Origin: Mucilaginibacter ginsenosidivorans
Lineage (GTDB): Bacteria; Bacteroidota; Bacteroidia; Sphingobacteriales; Sphingobacteriaceae
Length of the DNA stretch: 64,000 nt
Assembly: GCF_007971025.1 (NCBI RefSeq)
Contig: NZ_CP042436.1
Location: 2,604,001-2,668,000 of the forward strand
Reading direction: 5' to 3'
Below the pieces are notes generated by a model, which was not told where the DNA came from, made no database searches, and worked only from the letters and a program-made list of their open reading frames with translations. How positions within the stretch are numbered: position 1 is the stretch's first letter; each line of letters opens with the position of its first letter. Made by a program: the position numbers and the translations under genes. This document shows, one piece after another, positions 41,256 through 50,383 of the stretch.

Positions 41256-42758
41256 ATGAATAAGATCCTGTTATTTAATCCCAAAAGTGCGGTTGCAAAA
41301 CATCGTATACCAAATTCCATATTAAGTATCGCGGCGTCTGTCGAGGGGAAATATCAATGGGCCATTGTGGATGGTAATTGCGAGGCAGATCCCTTAGCCA
41401 AATTGGAAAGCTACCTTGAAACAGGCGAATACAAATATATCGGCTTTACGATTATGCCCGGCCCGCAGTTAAAACAGGGCATCCCCTTTGCGAAAGCGAT
41501 AAAAGAGAGATTCCCGGGGACGGTTATGATATGGGGTGGATATTTTCCATCCACTCAGCCCAAAGCTGTGCTCGAATCAGGGTATGTCGATTTCGTGATC
41601 AACGGCCCGGGCGATCATGCTTTTCCGTCATTGATCGATGCATTGGAAAAAGGCACGCCTTATGAGTTTATCAAAAATGTGACCTATTATGCCAATGGGG
41701 ATATTATCAAAAATCCTAAAGAAGACCTGTTTGAACAGGACCCCCTGCCGCCATTGCCTTATGATAAACTGAACGATTTTTACGGGATAGATAAATGGTA
41801 CCTCGGCCGTACTTACCTGGGCGAACGCACCATGGCGTACCATTCGAGTATTGGCTGCCCCTTTACCTGTTCATTTTGCGCGGTGGTGCCTATTTATGAG
41901 GCGCGCTGGAAAGCTAAATCGGCTAAGAATGTCTATAATGATGTCAAATACATTCACGATAAATGGGGCGCCGACGCGATCGAATTCCATGATAATAACT
42001 TCTTTGTGTCTGAAAAGCGCACGGTTGAATTTTCCAAACTGATAAAGCCCGAAAAGATGTCGTGGTGGGGAATGGCCCGTATCGACACGATGGATAAATT
42101 CAGCGATGCCTCGCTGGCCGCTGTACGCGAAGGCGGCTGCAAGATCATCTTCTTCGGTGCCGAAAGCGGTAACAATCTTATCCTGGAGCAACTGGACAAA
42201 GGAGGCACCCAAACCGGCGACCAGATCATCCGCTTTGCCGAACGTTTAAAAAAATTTGATATTATACCTGAATATTCCTTTGTGCTGGGCACGCCCGCGC
42301 CAACCGCAAAGCAGGTAGAGGCCCAGATAGATTTCGAGATAGATTTTATAAAAAGGGTTAAGGCGGTTAACCCGCGCACCGAAATTGTATTGTATACGTA
42401 TAGCCCTGTACCTACCGAAGGCTCGGCGCTTTTCAAGCAGGTGCAGGAGCAGGGATTCAAATATCCCCGGGTACTGGAGGACTGGATAAGCCCGGCCTGG
42501 GAAAATTTTGACATGCGCAAAAATCCGCTTACGCCATGGCTCACCCCGGAAATGATAGATAAGATCAGGAACTTTGAAACAGTTCTTAACGGCGTATATC
42601 CGACCGTAACCGATATACGCCTTAACGATCTGAAGCGCCGCGCCATTAAACTGGTGGCCGGTGTGCGCTATAAGGTTAATATGTATAAATATCCGTACGA
42701 AATAAAACTGTTGCAGCGGGTATGGAAATACCGGCAGCCGGAAATTTCGGGGTTTTAA
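41256..42758 (+). CDS. BchE-like radical SAM protein (B12-binding-domain type)
   Basis: A 500-residue radical SAM enzyme. A Rossmann-like N-terminal domain (about 1-150) as in cobalamin-binding radical SAM proteins precedes the radical SAM barrel (about 190-420), with the cluster motif SSIGCPFTCSFCAVVP (CxxxCxxC). A SAM-contact Gly-rich segment IIFFGAESGNN follows, then a C-terminal helical region. The DxHxxG cobalamin-ligand motif is not present in the N-terminal domain. Relatives perform methylations or cyclisations on unreactive carbons. It starts a plus-strand run of five genes. The reaction is unknown. Confidence 0.88.
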   Translation: MNKILLFNPKSAVAKHRIPNSILSIAASVEGKYQWAIVDGNCEADPLAKLESYLETGEYKYIGFTIMPGPQLKQGIPFAKAIKERFPGTVMIWGGYFPSTQPKAVLESGYVDFVINGPGDHAFPSLIDALEKGTPYEFIKNVTYYANGDIIKNPKEDLFEQDPLPPLPYDKLNDFYGIDKWYLGRTYLGERTMAYHSSIGCPFTCSFCAVVPIYEARWKAKSAKNVYNDVKYIHDKWGADAIEFHDNNFFVSEKRTVEFSKLIKPEKMSWWGMARIDTMDKFSDASLAAVREGGCKIIFFGAESGNNLILEQLDKGGTQTGDQIIRFAERLKKFDIIPEYSFVLGTPAPTAKQVEAQIDFEIDFIKRVKAVNPRTEIVLYTYSPVPTEGSALFKQVQEQGFKYPRVLEDWISPAWENFDMRKNPLTPWLTPEMIDKIRNFETVLNGVYPTVTDIRLNDLKRRAIKLVAGVRYKVNMYKYPYEIKLLQRVWKYRQPEISGF

Positions 42759-42785
42759 GTGGCATAGTTTCAAAACGACCGACCT

Positions 42786-43508
42786 ATGATAGCCAAAGCG
42801 CCAATAGCTAATAAAACCGATTTCGAAGAACTTTACCTTGCTGTAAGGAAGGCCGAGAAAAGAATATATACCGACGATCAGCTTAGGGCACTGCCCGATA
42901 TCGGCCCATTGCACGTACACGCAGGGGAATGGAGCCTTCGCAAACGTTCGTCGCTCAGGCTGATCAATTACCTGCGCCGGAAAAGCCGTTCGTTACGGAT
43001 ATTGGAAGTAGGCTGCGGTAATGGGTGGCTTTCGGCTAAAATGGCCGAAATTCCCGGTGTAGACGTTATCGGGCTCGACATTAACCAGCTCGAGATCAAC
43101 CAGGCAAACAGGGTGTTTATTAAAGATAACCTCGAGTTTGTTTACGACGTTTTTAACGAGGATACTTTCCCGGACATTAAGTTTGACGTGATCGTGTTTG
43201 CCGCCTCCTTACAGTATTTTCCATCGGTGAGATCCGTATTGGACCTGGCGCTTTCATTGCTTAATGAAAATGGCGAGGTGCATATTATGGATACGCACTT
43301 TTATAAACCCGACGAAATTGAACGTGCCAATGTGCGCAGTTACAACTATTACAACGCATTAGGTTTCTCCGGAATGGCGGAGCACTATTTTCATCACTCC
43401 ATGGAAGAACTTTCCGGCATGCGGCACCATATTTTGCTGAACCCGAACAGCCTGATGCGATTGCTGGATAAACGCGGGCCGTTTCACTGGATCACCGTAA
43501 ATCGTTAA
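42786..43508 (+). CDS. class I SAM-dependent methyltransferase
   Basis: A 240-residue methyltransferase with RILEVGCGNGWLSAKMAE (about residue 70), VIGLDINQLEINQA, FDVIVFAASLQYFPSV and a C-terminal segment with two His-rich patches (MAEHYFHHSMEEL, MRHHILL). It lies 27 bases after the first radical SAM gene and 3 bases before the SPASM protein gene. Substrate unknown. Confidence 0.85.
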   Translation: MIAKAPIANKTDFEELYLAVRKAEKRIYTDDQLRALPDIGPLHVHAGEWSLRKRSSLRLINYLRRKSRSLRILEVGCGNGWLSAKMAEIPGVDVIGLDINQLEINQANRVFIKDNLEFVYDVFNEDTFPDIKFDVIVFAASLQYFPSVRSVLDLALSLLNENGEVHIMDTHFYKPDEIERANVRSYNYYNALGFSGMAEHYFHHSMEELSGMRHHILLNPNSLMRLLDKRGPFHWITVNR

Positions 43509-43511
43509 AGC

Positions 43512-44561
43512 ATGGCGGTATCTCTTCGTCACACCTATCAACGGTACAAAACCCTGCGTACGCACCGCATTTCGGCGCTGCCTATTGTCATCCTGATGCC
43601 GCATAGTGCGTGCAATTGCCGTTGTGTGATGTGCGACATCTGGAAGGATAACAAAAACCTGCAGCAGCTTACCGAGCAGGACGTCGTAGGGTTACTTTTG
43701 TCGCTGGTAGAGTTAGGGACAAAGCAGGTGGTAATGTCGGGTGGCGAGGCGCTGCTTAATCAGAACTTTTTCAGGCTGTGCGAAATGCTGAATAATGTAG
43801 GTATAAAGGTATCGTTGCTCACCACCGGTCTGACAATAAAACATCATGCGGAACTATTGCTTAAATGGGTGAACGATATCATCGTGTCACTTGACGGCGA
43901 CCAGCAATTACACGATGCCATTCGAAATATACCGGGCGCTTTTCAAAAATTAAAGGATGGCGTACAATGCATTCATAAACTGGATCCTAACTATAAAATT
44001 ACTGCGCGGACGGTGATACACCGCCTCAATTTTTGGAACTGGCTTTCTGTGATTCATGAGGCAAAGGCGATGGGCCTGGATCAGATCAGCTTTTTGCCTG
44101 CCGATGTAAGCAGCCACGCCTTTAACCGGCAGATGGCATGGGAAGAGCCGCGGCAGCACGAGATATTGTTATCGGAAAAGGAATTGCCGGAACTGCAAAG
44201 CGTGATAAACAAAATGCTGAAGGAAAACAGTGTGGATTTTGATACCGGTTTTATTGCTGAATCGCGGGAGAAGATACAGCAGATATATGAGTACTACGCT
44301 GCCTTTTACGGGCTGAGTCCTTTTCCGCATAAACGCTGCAACGCCCCCTGGGTTTCAACTGTGATCGAAGCCGACGGTGCGGTGCGCCCGTGTTTCTTTC
44401 ATGATCCCCTCGGTAACATCAGGCAAGACTCGCTTACCCATATTCTTAACAGCGAAAACGCAGTGCATTTCCGCAAAACCCTTGACATGAGTAAGAACGA
44501 AACATGTGTAAAGTGCGTTTGTTCGCTTAACCTGCCGCCGCGAATGAATCCTGTTGTTTAA
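43512..44561 (+). CDS. radical SAM protein with SPASM-type C-terminus
   Basis: A 349-residue radical SAM enzyme. The cluster motif is PHSACNCRCVMCDIWKD (CxxxCxxC, about residue 33), followed by VVMSGGEALLN and NDIIVSLDGD. The C-terminus has an auxiliary cluster region: CNAPWVSTVIEADGAVRPCFF, then CVKCVCSL. SPASM proteins modify peptides, sugars (dehydrogenases such as those acting on aminoglycosides) or other enzymes. Here the surrounding genes favour a carbohydrate or small-molecule substrate. It follows the methyltransferase by 3 bases. Confidence 0.88.
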   Translation: MAVSLRHTYQRYKTLRTHRISALPIVILMPHSACNCRCVMCDIWKDNKNLQQLTEQDVVGLLLSLVELGTKQVVMSGGEALLNQNFFRLCEMLNNVGIKVSLLTTGLTIKHHAELLLKWVNDIIVSLDGDQQLHDAIRNIPGAFQKLKDGVQCIHKLDPNYKITARTVIHRLNFWNWLSVIHEAKAMGLDQISFLPADVSSHAFNRQMAWEEPRQHEILLSEKELPELQSVINKMLKENSVDFDTGFIAESREKIQQIYEYYAAFYGLSPFPHKRCNAPWVSTVIEADGAVRPCFFHDPLGNIRQDSLTHILNSENAVHFRKTLDMSKNETCVKCVCSLNLPPRMNPVV

Positions 44562-44660
44562 TTCACCTCCTTTTTTCTATGGAAGTGCACTGACGCTGCG
44601 AGTCATCTCCGCCGCAATTATTTTTGCACACCCAAAACTTTAGGCAACCCATTATCAACC

Positions 44661-46154
44661 ATGGGCGTAGTGCCTATAATGGAGCCGCAAAGCACGATAC
44701 TGTTCTCGCATTCCTATTTCCTGCGCTTCGATCCGAAACAGTGGTCGCTGGGGCAACCATACCCGCCGCTGGGTACCCTTTATGCCGCGGCTTTGATGCG
44801 TCAAAACGGTTATAAGGTTTCCCTGTTCGATGTGATGTTTGCTGACGGCCCCGGGGAGGTTATAGCCGCGCTCGACCAGCATCAGCCAGGTTTGTTCGTG
44901 GTATACGATGACGGCTTTAATTACCTAACCAAAATGTGCCTCACCAACATGCGCGAAGCAGCATTTGGTATGTGCAAAGTGGCAAGATCGCGTGGTTGTA
45001 AGGTAATTGTGTGCAGCTCAGATTCTACCGACCGTTATGAAAAATATTTAAATGAAGGGGCAGATTTTGTCATTCTCGGTGAGGGGGAGCATACTTTACT
45101 GGAGCTTGCGGAAGCTCTGAAAACCGGAACAACCGATTTTTCGCAAGTAATGGGCCTGGCTTATATGTATAACGGTTGTGTTGTTAAAACCCCTCCGCGC
45201 CCTGTTTTGAAAGAACTCGATACCTTGCCTTTCCCTGCCTGGGACCTGGTGAACATAGAGCAATACCGCCAAAGCTGGTTAAAACATGTGGGATATTTTT
45301 CGCTGAATATGAGTACCACGCGGGGCTGCCCGTTCAAATGTAACTGGTGCGCAAAACCCATTTACGGCAATCGTTATAACTCACGCAGCCCGCAGAATGT
45401 GGTTGAAGAGATCAAAATGCTGAAAAATAGGTTTGATATGGATCACATCTGGTTTTGCGATGATATTTTCGGCCTTAAACCCGGCTGGGTATTAGCGTTT
45501 GCCGGGTTGATGGAAAAGGAAAAGATCGGTATCAGGTTCAAAGTACAATCGCGTGCCGATCTGTTACTGGAGGAGGATTTAGTGCGGGCGCTGGCGGCCT
45601 CAGGTTGCGAAAATGTATGGATAGGCGCCGAAAGCGGCTCGCAAAAAATACTGGATGCCATGGACAAGGGTATCACGGTTCAGCAAATATTTACTGCCAC
45701 CAGGTTGATGAAGAATGCCGGCATCAAGCCCTCGTTTTTTATCCAGTTTGGGTACCCCGGCGAGATGAAGGAGGACATCGGCAAAACCATCGACATGATA
45801 AACGCATTGCTGCCTTTCGAGATCGGCATTTCGGTTTCATACCCCTTGCCCGGTACGGCGTTTTACGAACGGGTAAAGGAAGAGCTTAGAACCAAAACTA
45901 ACTGGACCGACTCGGACGAGATGGCTTTGATGTTCCGTAATACCTTTCCGCCTACTTTTTATAAGCAACTGCATCGTTACGTGCACCAGAATTATCATCA
46001 GCACCTGGCCCGCAACAGTGCAGTACAGCTGTTAAAAGATCCGTTAAGTATTGATATCAAAAGCATCAGGAAAGCGCTGTCCGTATTTTATCACGCGCCA
46101 GCCACCCTGGTAGAAAAATTCAAACTAAACCGGCTGGAGAAGGCACTTGGATGA
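44661..46154 (+). CDS. BchE-like radical SAM protein (B12-binding-domain type), second copy
   Basis: A 497-residue enzyme. N-terminal Rossmann-like domain (about 10-160; PPLGTLYAAALMRQNGYKV, ADFVILGEGEHTLLELAEAL) and radical SAM barrel (about 195-420) with STTRGCPFKCNWCAKP (CxxxCxxC), then HIWFCDDIFG and VWIGAESGSQKILDAM. This is closer than the copy at 41256 to the BchE/hopanoid-methylase layout. A DxHxxG motif is not evident. An ATG at 44676 is an alternative start. Its stop overlaps the next methyltransferase start as ATGA. Confidence 0.88.
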   Translation: MGVVPIMEPQSTILFSHSYFLRFDPKQWSLGQPYPPLGTLYAAALMRQNGYKVSLFDVMFADGPGEVIAALDQHQPGLFVVYDDGFNYLTKMCLTNMREAAFGMCKVARSRGCKVIVCSSDSTDRYEKYLNEGADFVILGEGEHTLLELAEALKTGTTDFSQVMGLAYMYNGCVVKTPPRPVLKELDTLPFPAWDLVNIEQYRQSWLKHVGYFSLNMSTTRGCPFKCNWCAKPIYGNRYNSRSPQNVVEEIKMLKNRFDMDHIWFCDDIFGLKPGWVLAFAGLMEKEKIGIRFKVQSRADLLLEEDLVRALAASGCENVWIGAESGSQKILDAMDKGITVQQIFTATRLMKNAGIKPSFFIQFGYPGEMKEDIGKTIDMINALLPFEIGISVSYPLPGTAFYERVKEELRTKTNWTDSDEMALMFRNTFPPTFYKQLHRYVHQNYHQHLARNSAVQLLKDPLSIDIKSIRKALSVFYHAPATLVEKFKLNRLEKALG

Positions 46155-46972
46155 GCTCGGCTGTGGACTATATTAACGAAAGGAAAGCCGCCGAAGCATT
46201 TAGCGGCCAGTCTGCGGTGTTCGACGAAATTTATGGCGACGATACTATCATCGCTTATAAAAGAGAGCGCGTTCGCCGTCATGTATTAAAACGTCTAAAG
46301 CCCGGCGGGTCTATCCTCGAGCTGAATTGCGGTACCGGGGAGGATGCCGTCTTTTTTGCGGGCAAGGGGCATAAAGTACACGCAACAGATATTTCTGCAG
46401 GTATGCTTTACCAACTGGTACAAAAGGTGGGCAAACATAAAATGAACAAAAAGATCACTTTCGAACTTTGTTCCTATAATAATCTGCCTGAATTAAAAAA
46501 CAAAGGACCTTTCGACCTTATATTCTCCAATTTCGCCGGACTTAACTGCACCGGAGAGCTTGACAAAGTGCTGGCGTTTTTACCGCAATTGCTTAATCCT
46601 GGCGGAATGATAACGTTTGTTGTTCTCCCCAAATTTTGCCTGTGGGAAACCTTGTTGATATTTAAGGGAAAGCTGCGTACAGCTTTCCGGCGATTCTTCA
46701 GCCGGCGCGGCCGAAAAGCGAGGGTGGAAGGAACGTTTTTCAAATGCTGGTATTACAACCCGTCTTACATTACCCAAAAATTGAAAAATGAATTCGATCT
46801 TGCTGGACTGGAAGGACTGTGCACCATTGTCCCGCCATCGTATATCGAAGGTTTCGCCGAGAAACACCCCAAAGCTTTCCGGTTCCTTAAAAAATGGGAA
46901 AACAGGCTGAAAACCAAATGGCCCTGGAGAGTGATCGGCGACTATTATATTGTTTCGCTAAGGAAGAAATAA
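46151..46972 (+). CDS. class I SAM-dependent methyltransferase
   Basis: A 273-residue methyltransferase. SAM-binding ILELNCGTGEDAVFFA (about residue 57), VHATDISAGMLYQL, and PFDLIFSNFAGLNC are clear. A basic segment (LRTAFRRFFSRRGRKARVEG, about 175-195) suggests membrane or polyanion contact. Its ATG overlaps the stop of the radical SAM gene by 4 bases, so the two are coupled and may work in sequence. It is convergent with the nucleotidyltransferase-like gene. Confidence 0.85.
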   Translation: MSSAVDYINERKAAEAFSGQSAVFDEIYGDDTIIAYKRERVRRHVLKRLKPGGSILELNCGTGEDAVFFAGKGHKVHATDISAGMLYQLVQKVGKHKMNKKITFELCSYNNLPELKNKGPFDLIFSNFAGLNCTGELDKVLAFLPQLLNPGGMITFVVLPKFCLWETLLIFKGKLRTAFRRFFSRRGRKARVEGTFFKCWYYNPSYITQKLKNEFDLAGLEGLCTIVPPSYIEGFAEKHPKAFRFLKKWENRLKTKWPWRVIGDYYIVSLRKK

Positions 46973-47018
46973 TAGTAACAGTGGCGTTCTAAGTGGAATA
47001 ACAAAACTGCTGCTTTTA

Positions 47019-47978
47019 TTATTGCACAACCACACGCTCGCATCGCTCCAATACTTGCGACACTTTGTTGCGGTAACTCACTAACAGCTTCATTTGAAAA
47101 TTTACAGGGTCGGGTTTAGTATAATGTTTTCCGGCATCCATTGCCAATATGATACCCCGGTTGTTCGTTCTCTTTAAAAGCATTTTTTTGTGCCAGCGAT
47201 TTGCAGTGATCCGCATCAGCAAATTATCCAAAGCATTGCCCGCCTGGTTATTGAAAATGAATTCAGTTATTTTTTTAAGCAGCGAATCCTTTACCGGTTT
47301 TGCACTTGCGATGCGGAGGTATTTATTAGGCAGATACTCCCTTGTCCAGGTGTTGGCGGTAAAAAATTGCTCAAACATTGTGTCGCCGTTCAGCGGGATC
47401 AATGTGGCAATCTCTGTGGCTGTATAGATATTTTTTTCGTGGATAAGCAAATCCTGCTCATCTATATAATAATTCATGCAGAAATAATGCTCCCTTTTTA
47501 CCAGGAAGGTCAGTTTCTTGAACAGGTGCATTACGGTGCGCGCTATCCAGAGCCTGTTTTTTGCCGTGATGACGAACAGGTCGATATCCGAATCGTTATC
47601 GGCAAAGTTTTTGGAAAGCGAGCCCGATATAGCGATACCCCGCACATAGGGGAATCGGATCAGCAAATCGCCTACTTTTTTTGCGGTGGCAATTAGTTCT
47701 GCGGCTTTAAAGTTGCCTTTTTCGCGCCGCTCGATTAAAAAATAATCGTTACGCAATGTATAAAATTTGTCGAATTTGTGTACGTGCCTGTCGATAACCA
47801 GGCCGCGGCAGGCGTATTCAAATTCTTCAACCGCGCATTTGGTTGGCAAAAACAGGTATATCTCGTCCATCGTCAGCGGGTAACTGAACAGGTCGAAGTA
47901 AGCGAGCGTGGCTAATATATTTCTCCTGAGGTCTGACAAGATAGTATCGGTTGCTTTCCTATACTGATGACGTGACAA
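47019..47978 (-). CDS. nucleotidyltransferase-fold protein
   Basis: A 319-residue protein with a minimal nucleotidyltransferase motif: GIAISGSLSKNFADNDSDIDLFVIT (about residues 115-140), that is GS followed by a DxD pair. An N-terminal winged-helix-like region (about 15-80) precedes it and a helical C-terminal part follows. TTG at 47978 is the start offered by the frame; it overlaps the upstream ligase gene by 20 bases. Such proteins may transfer NMP groups to small molecules or proteins. It is possibly involved in activating a sugar or lipid in this region; not proven. Confidence 0.7.
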   Translation of the reverse strand: MSRHQYRKATDTILSDLRRNILATLAYFDLFSYPLTMDEIYLFLPTKCAVEEFEYACRGLVIDRHVHKFDKFYTLRNDYFLIERREKGNFKAAELIATAKKVGDLLIRFPYVRGIAISGSLSKNFADNDSDIDLFVITAKNRLWIARTVMHLFKKLTFLVKREHYFCMNYYIDEQDLLIHEKNIYTATEIATLIPLNGDTMFEQFFTANTWTREYLPNKYLRIASAKPVKDSLLKKITEFIFNNQAGNALDNLLMRITANRWHKKMLLKRTNNRGIILAMDAGKHYTKPDPVNFQMKLLVSYRNKVSQVLERCERVVVQ

Positions 47979-49320
47979 GTGCGTGATTGGTTGCCACCTT
48001 TTCGGGATTTTCGTGCTTTTTTACAGCTAAAATCAAATTTTTCTGTTGTGTGGACCTGAATACCAGGAATGTAAAGAAAAGGCTGTAAAATATTACCCCC
48101 TTATCCATGTCCAGTATGTTTTCCGAAACGGATACAACAGCTACCAGCGTCATCAAACTAAACAGCATAATATCCTTTATTTTGATGGCAAGCCTGAACC
48201 CAAAGATCAAGGTGGTAAGATAAGCAAGCAGTCCCCATATCCCCGATTTGATCAACAGGCTTAAGTATTGATCGTGGGCATTCAGTCCGTTCAGGTACGA
48301 GGTATAATATTTCCGTTCAAAATATTTTTCCTTCAGCAAAGGTATTTCCGACCCTGCCCCATGCCCTATGACCGGAGCCTGTTTGATCAGGTCAACTGCG
48401 GCGCCCCATCTTAAAACCCGGGGCTCTACATCAATGTCGTTTTTTGAGCCTGAGAAATCTGTCCGGAGCTCTATCAAATAGCGCTCTCTGAAGATACCTG
48501 AACTGCATATAACGCCAATAAGCAGCGCTGTCAGCGATGCCGAGATTAAGATGAATCGTTTCCTGGCTTTGCCCGTTAAAAGAAACAGCGGCAAGGCAAC
48601 GTTTATAGTGAGGAACAAAGCAGCAAATACCGATTTTGAGCCCAATTGAATGATCCCAGCAAGTAATACGAGCGAGACAAAGCCGCAAAATATTTTGTTG
48701 TAGCGAATCTTTTCTTTGATAAACAGCGACAGCATAAATACCAGCGCAAGGGCTACTTGCAATGAAAAGAACGTGGCGTGTATATTGATCTGTTGTGAAA
48801 AATTATGATTGGTAAATGCCGGCGAAAAGATGAGCGACAAGGGTAGTCCGTAAAACCGTAGCGCAATAACGGCACTGATATAAAGGTAAACAATAGTGGC
48901 CGCGATGCCCGATGAAAAAATAAGCAATAAGCGAGACCCATGTTTGTTCAGATCGATCGGATTGATGCAAAACAGGAAGGGTATCAGAAAGATGGTTACA
49001 TCAAGCTCCCACTCCCTTAGGGCCGAAATTTTGTCTGTCGCGTAAATCGTGCTTACAACCGTCACAAAAAAGACCGACTGCAAAACCATTGTCCGCCAGG
49101 TAAATAACGGTTTTAGTTTACGCCTGTCAAAATGGATCAGTGTATGTATGCCAAAGCTGCCCAGTATCAAATGACTATAAAACCGGTCAAATGGCAGGCT
49201 GAGTAACAAAAGCGCTAAGTGGTAATAGCTTATCCTGTTTGCCAGGCTACCCCCGGGCAGCAGTAATTCTTTCACTGTTCTTACGCTCGTAACATTCCAC
49301 AATAAACGATTCATATTCAT
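47959..49320 (-). CDS. O-antigen ligase/polymerase family membrane protein
   Basis: A 453-residue integral membrane protein with about 11 to 12 helices and a large loop (about 255-335). That loop carries the Wzy_C/WaaL-type signature region with APVIGHGAGSEIP and GLNAHDQYLSLLIKSGIWGLLAY, including the conserved His. It joins polysaccharide to lipid carrier or polymerises repeat units. ATG at 49320 (or 49314) overlaps the upstream glycosyltransferase by over 60 bases; a GTG at 49275 would shorten the overlap to 29. A second protein of related role is at 52420. Confidence 0.82.
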   Translation of the reverse strand: MNMNRLLWNVTSVRTVKELLLPGGSLANRISYYHLALLLLSLPFDRFYSHLILGSFGIHTLIHFDRRKLKPLFTWRTMVLQSVFFVTVVSTIYATDKISALREWELDVTIFLIPFLFCINPIDLNKHGSRLLLIFSSGIAATIVYLYISAVIALRFYGLPLSLIFSPAFTNHNFSQQINIHATFFSLQVALALVFMLSLFIKEKIRYNKIFCGFVSLVLLAGIIQLGSKSVFAALFLTINVALPLFLLTGKARKRFILISASLTALLIGVICSSGIFRERYLIELRTDFSGSKNDIDVEPRVLRWGAAVDLIKQAPVIGHGAGSEIPLLKEKYFERKYYTSYLNGLNAHDQYLSLLIKSGIWGLLAYLTTLIFGFRLAIKIKDIMLFSLMTLVAVVSVSENILDMDKGVIFYSLFFTFLVFRSTQQKNLILAVKKHENPEKVATNHALVTSSV

Positions 49321-50383
49321 CAACTATCTTCCCCCAGTTAAACTGGAAAGCTATTTTATTAAGATTGTTCCTCACCATCAGTTGCTCATTTCCTGTGCGC
49401 TGCACGGTTTCTACTATTTCGCGTACTTCATGAGCGTTTGAAAAATAGAATGCATCGGCGTTCAGCACCGACTTATTGAACGGGTTATTATGCGCAGCTA
49501 TCAGCGCCTCGCTGGCCATTGCCTCCAGCAACGATGGGTTGGTACCACCTACGCTGTGCCCATGGAAATACAGGTAGGAGTTATTCTGCAGCGCTCTTAC
49601 TTTGGTATTGTCGAATATGGCTCCCCTGAAACTGATGCGCTCGTCATTTTTAAAACGATGCCTTATAAACTGGCCAAAGCGGTTGCCGGTATCGCCTAAA
49701 ACAACGAACTCGCGCCGCGAATTGCTGTTATTAAAGCCCTCCAGTATCGTTTCGATGTTATTCTCGGGTTCCATACGTGCCATCAGCAAAAAATAATCTT
49801 CTTTCAATGCATCGCTTTTGCTTACCTGTTCACGCTCCTGTTCTGTATACACATCGGCGCCGTAGGGAATATATTCACTATGAATATGGTACTTGCTTTC
49901 AAGGTACTCTTTGATAACTCTTGAGTCGGAAATATAGAACTGGCTATGTTTTACCGCAAGTTTTTCGGCATATTTCAGGAATTGCTGAACAGGTTTCGAG
50001 TACTTTGAACGTTTCCATTCCAGGCCGTCCATATTCGTAATAATAGCACTGCTTGCAGGGTACAGTCTTCCCCAAACTGAACTGCTTGTGTAGCCCATCA
50101 GTAATACCACGTCGAACTTTTGCCTGCGCGCATCCATCAGGCAATTCAGGTCGTAAATAAATTGGCCCGCTGTGCCTACTACGTATTCAGGATCGTAGCA
50201 ATGCCGAATATTGACGCCGTTCCATGTATTGGCGGTATAAGGGTGGTTGTGCGAGTTATAAACTGTTACCGAATGCCCGCGTTTTACCAGGCCCGCTGAT
50301 ACATATTCGGATATATGCTCAAAACCCCCGTAATGATTCGGGATACCGCGTGTTCCTAAAATGGCGATTTTCAAACTCTTCAT
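49247..50383 (-). CDS. glycosyltransferase family 4 with DUF1972-type N-terminus
   Basis: A 378-residue glycosyltransferase of the rhamnosyltransferase-like DUF1972 group. The signature start KIAILGTRGIPNHYGGFEHI and NHPYTANTWNGVNIRH are plain, with a GT1-type C-terminal domain (about 200-350; REFVVLGDTGNRFGQFI, SVGGTNPSLLEAMASEALI). Members often add deoxy-sugars such as rhamnose to exopolysaccharides. Its start overlaps the preceding gene's stop as ATGA. Confidence 0.9.
   Translation of the reverse strand: MKSLKIAILGTRGIPNHYGGFEHISEYVSAGLVKRGHSVTVYNSHNHPYTANTWNGVNIRHCYDPEYVVGTAGQFIYDLNCLMDARRQKFDVVLLMGYTSSSVWGRLYPASSAIITNMDGLEWKRSKYSKPVQQFLKYAEKLAVKHSQFYISDSRVIKEYLESKYHIHSEYIPYGADVYTEQEREQVSKSDALKEDYFLLMARMEPENNIETILEGFNNSNSRREFVVLGDTGNRFGQFIRHRFKNDERISFRGAIFDNTKVRALQNNSYLYFHGHSVGGTNPSLLEAMASEALIAAHNNPFNKSVLNADAFYFSNAHEVREIVETVQRTGNEQLMVRNNLNKIAFQFNWGKIVDEYESFIVECYERKNSERITAARG

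Noticed and set aside
41256..46154. Ribosomally made peptide (RiPP) cluster around the radical SAM genes
   Set aside because: No short precursor peptide gene with a leader was seen between 41.0 and 47.0 kb, and the neighbours are glycan genes; a precursor elsewhere cannot be excluded.
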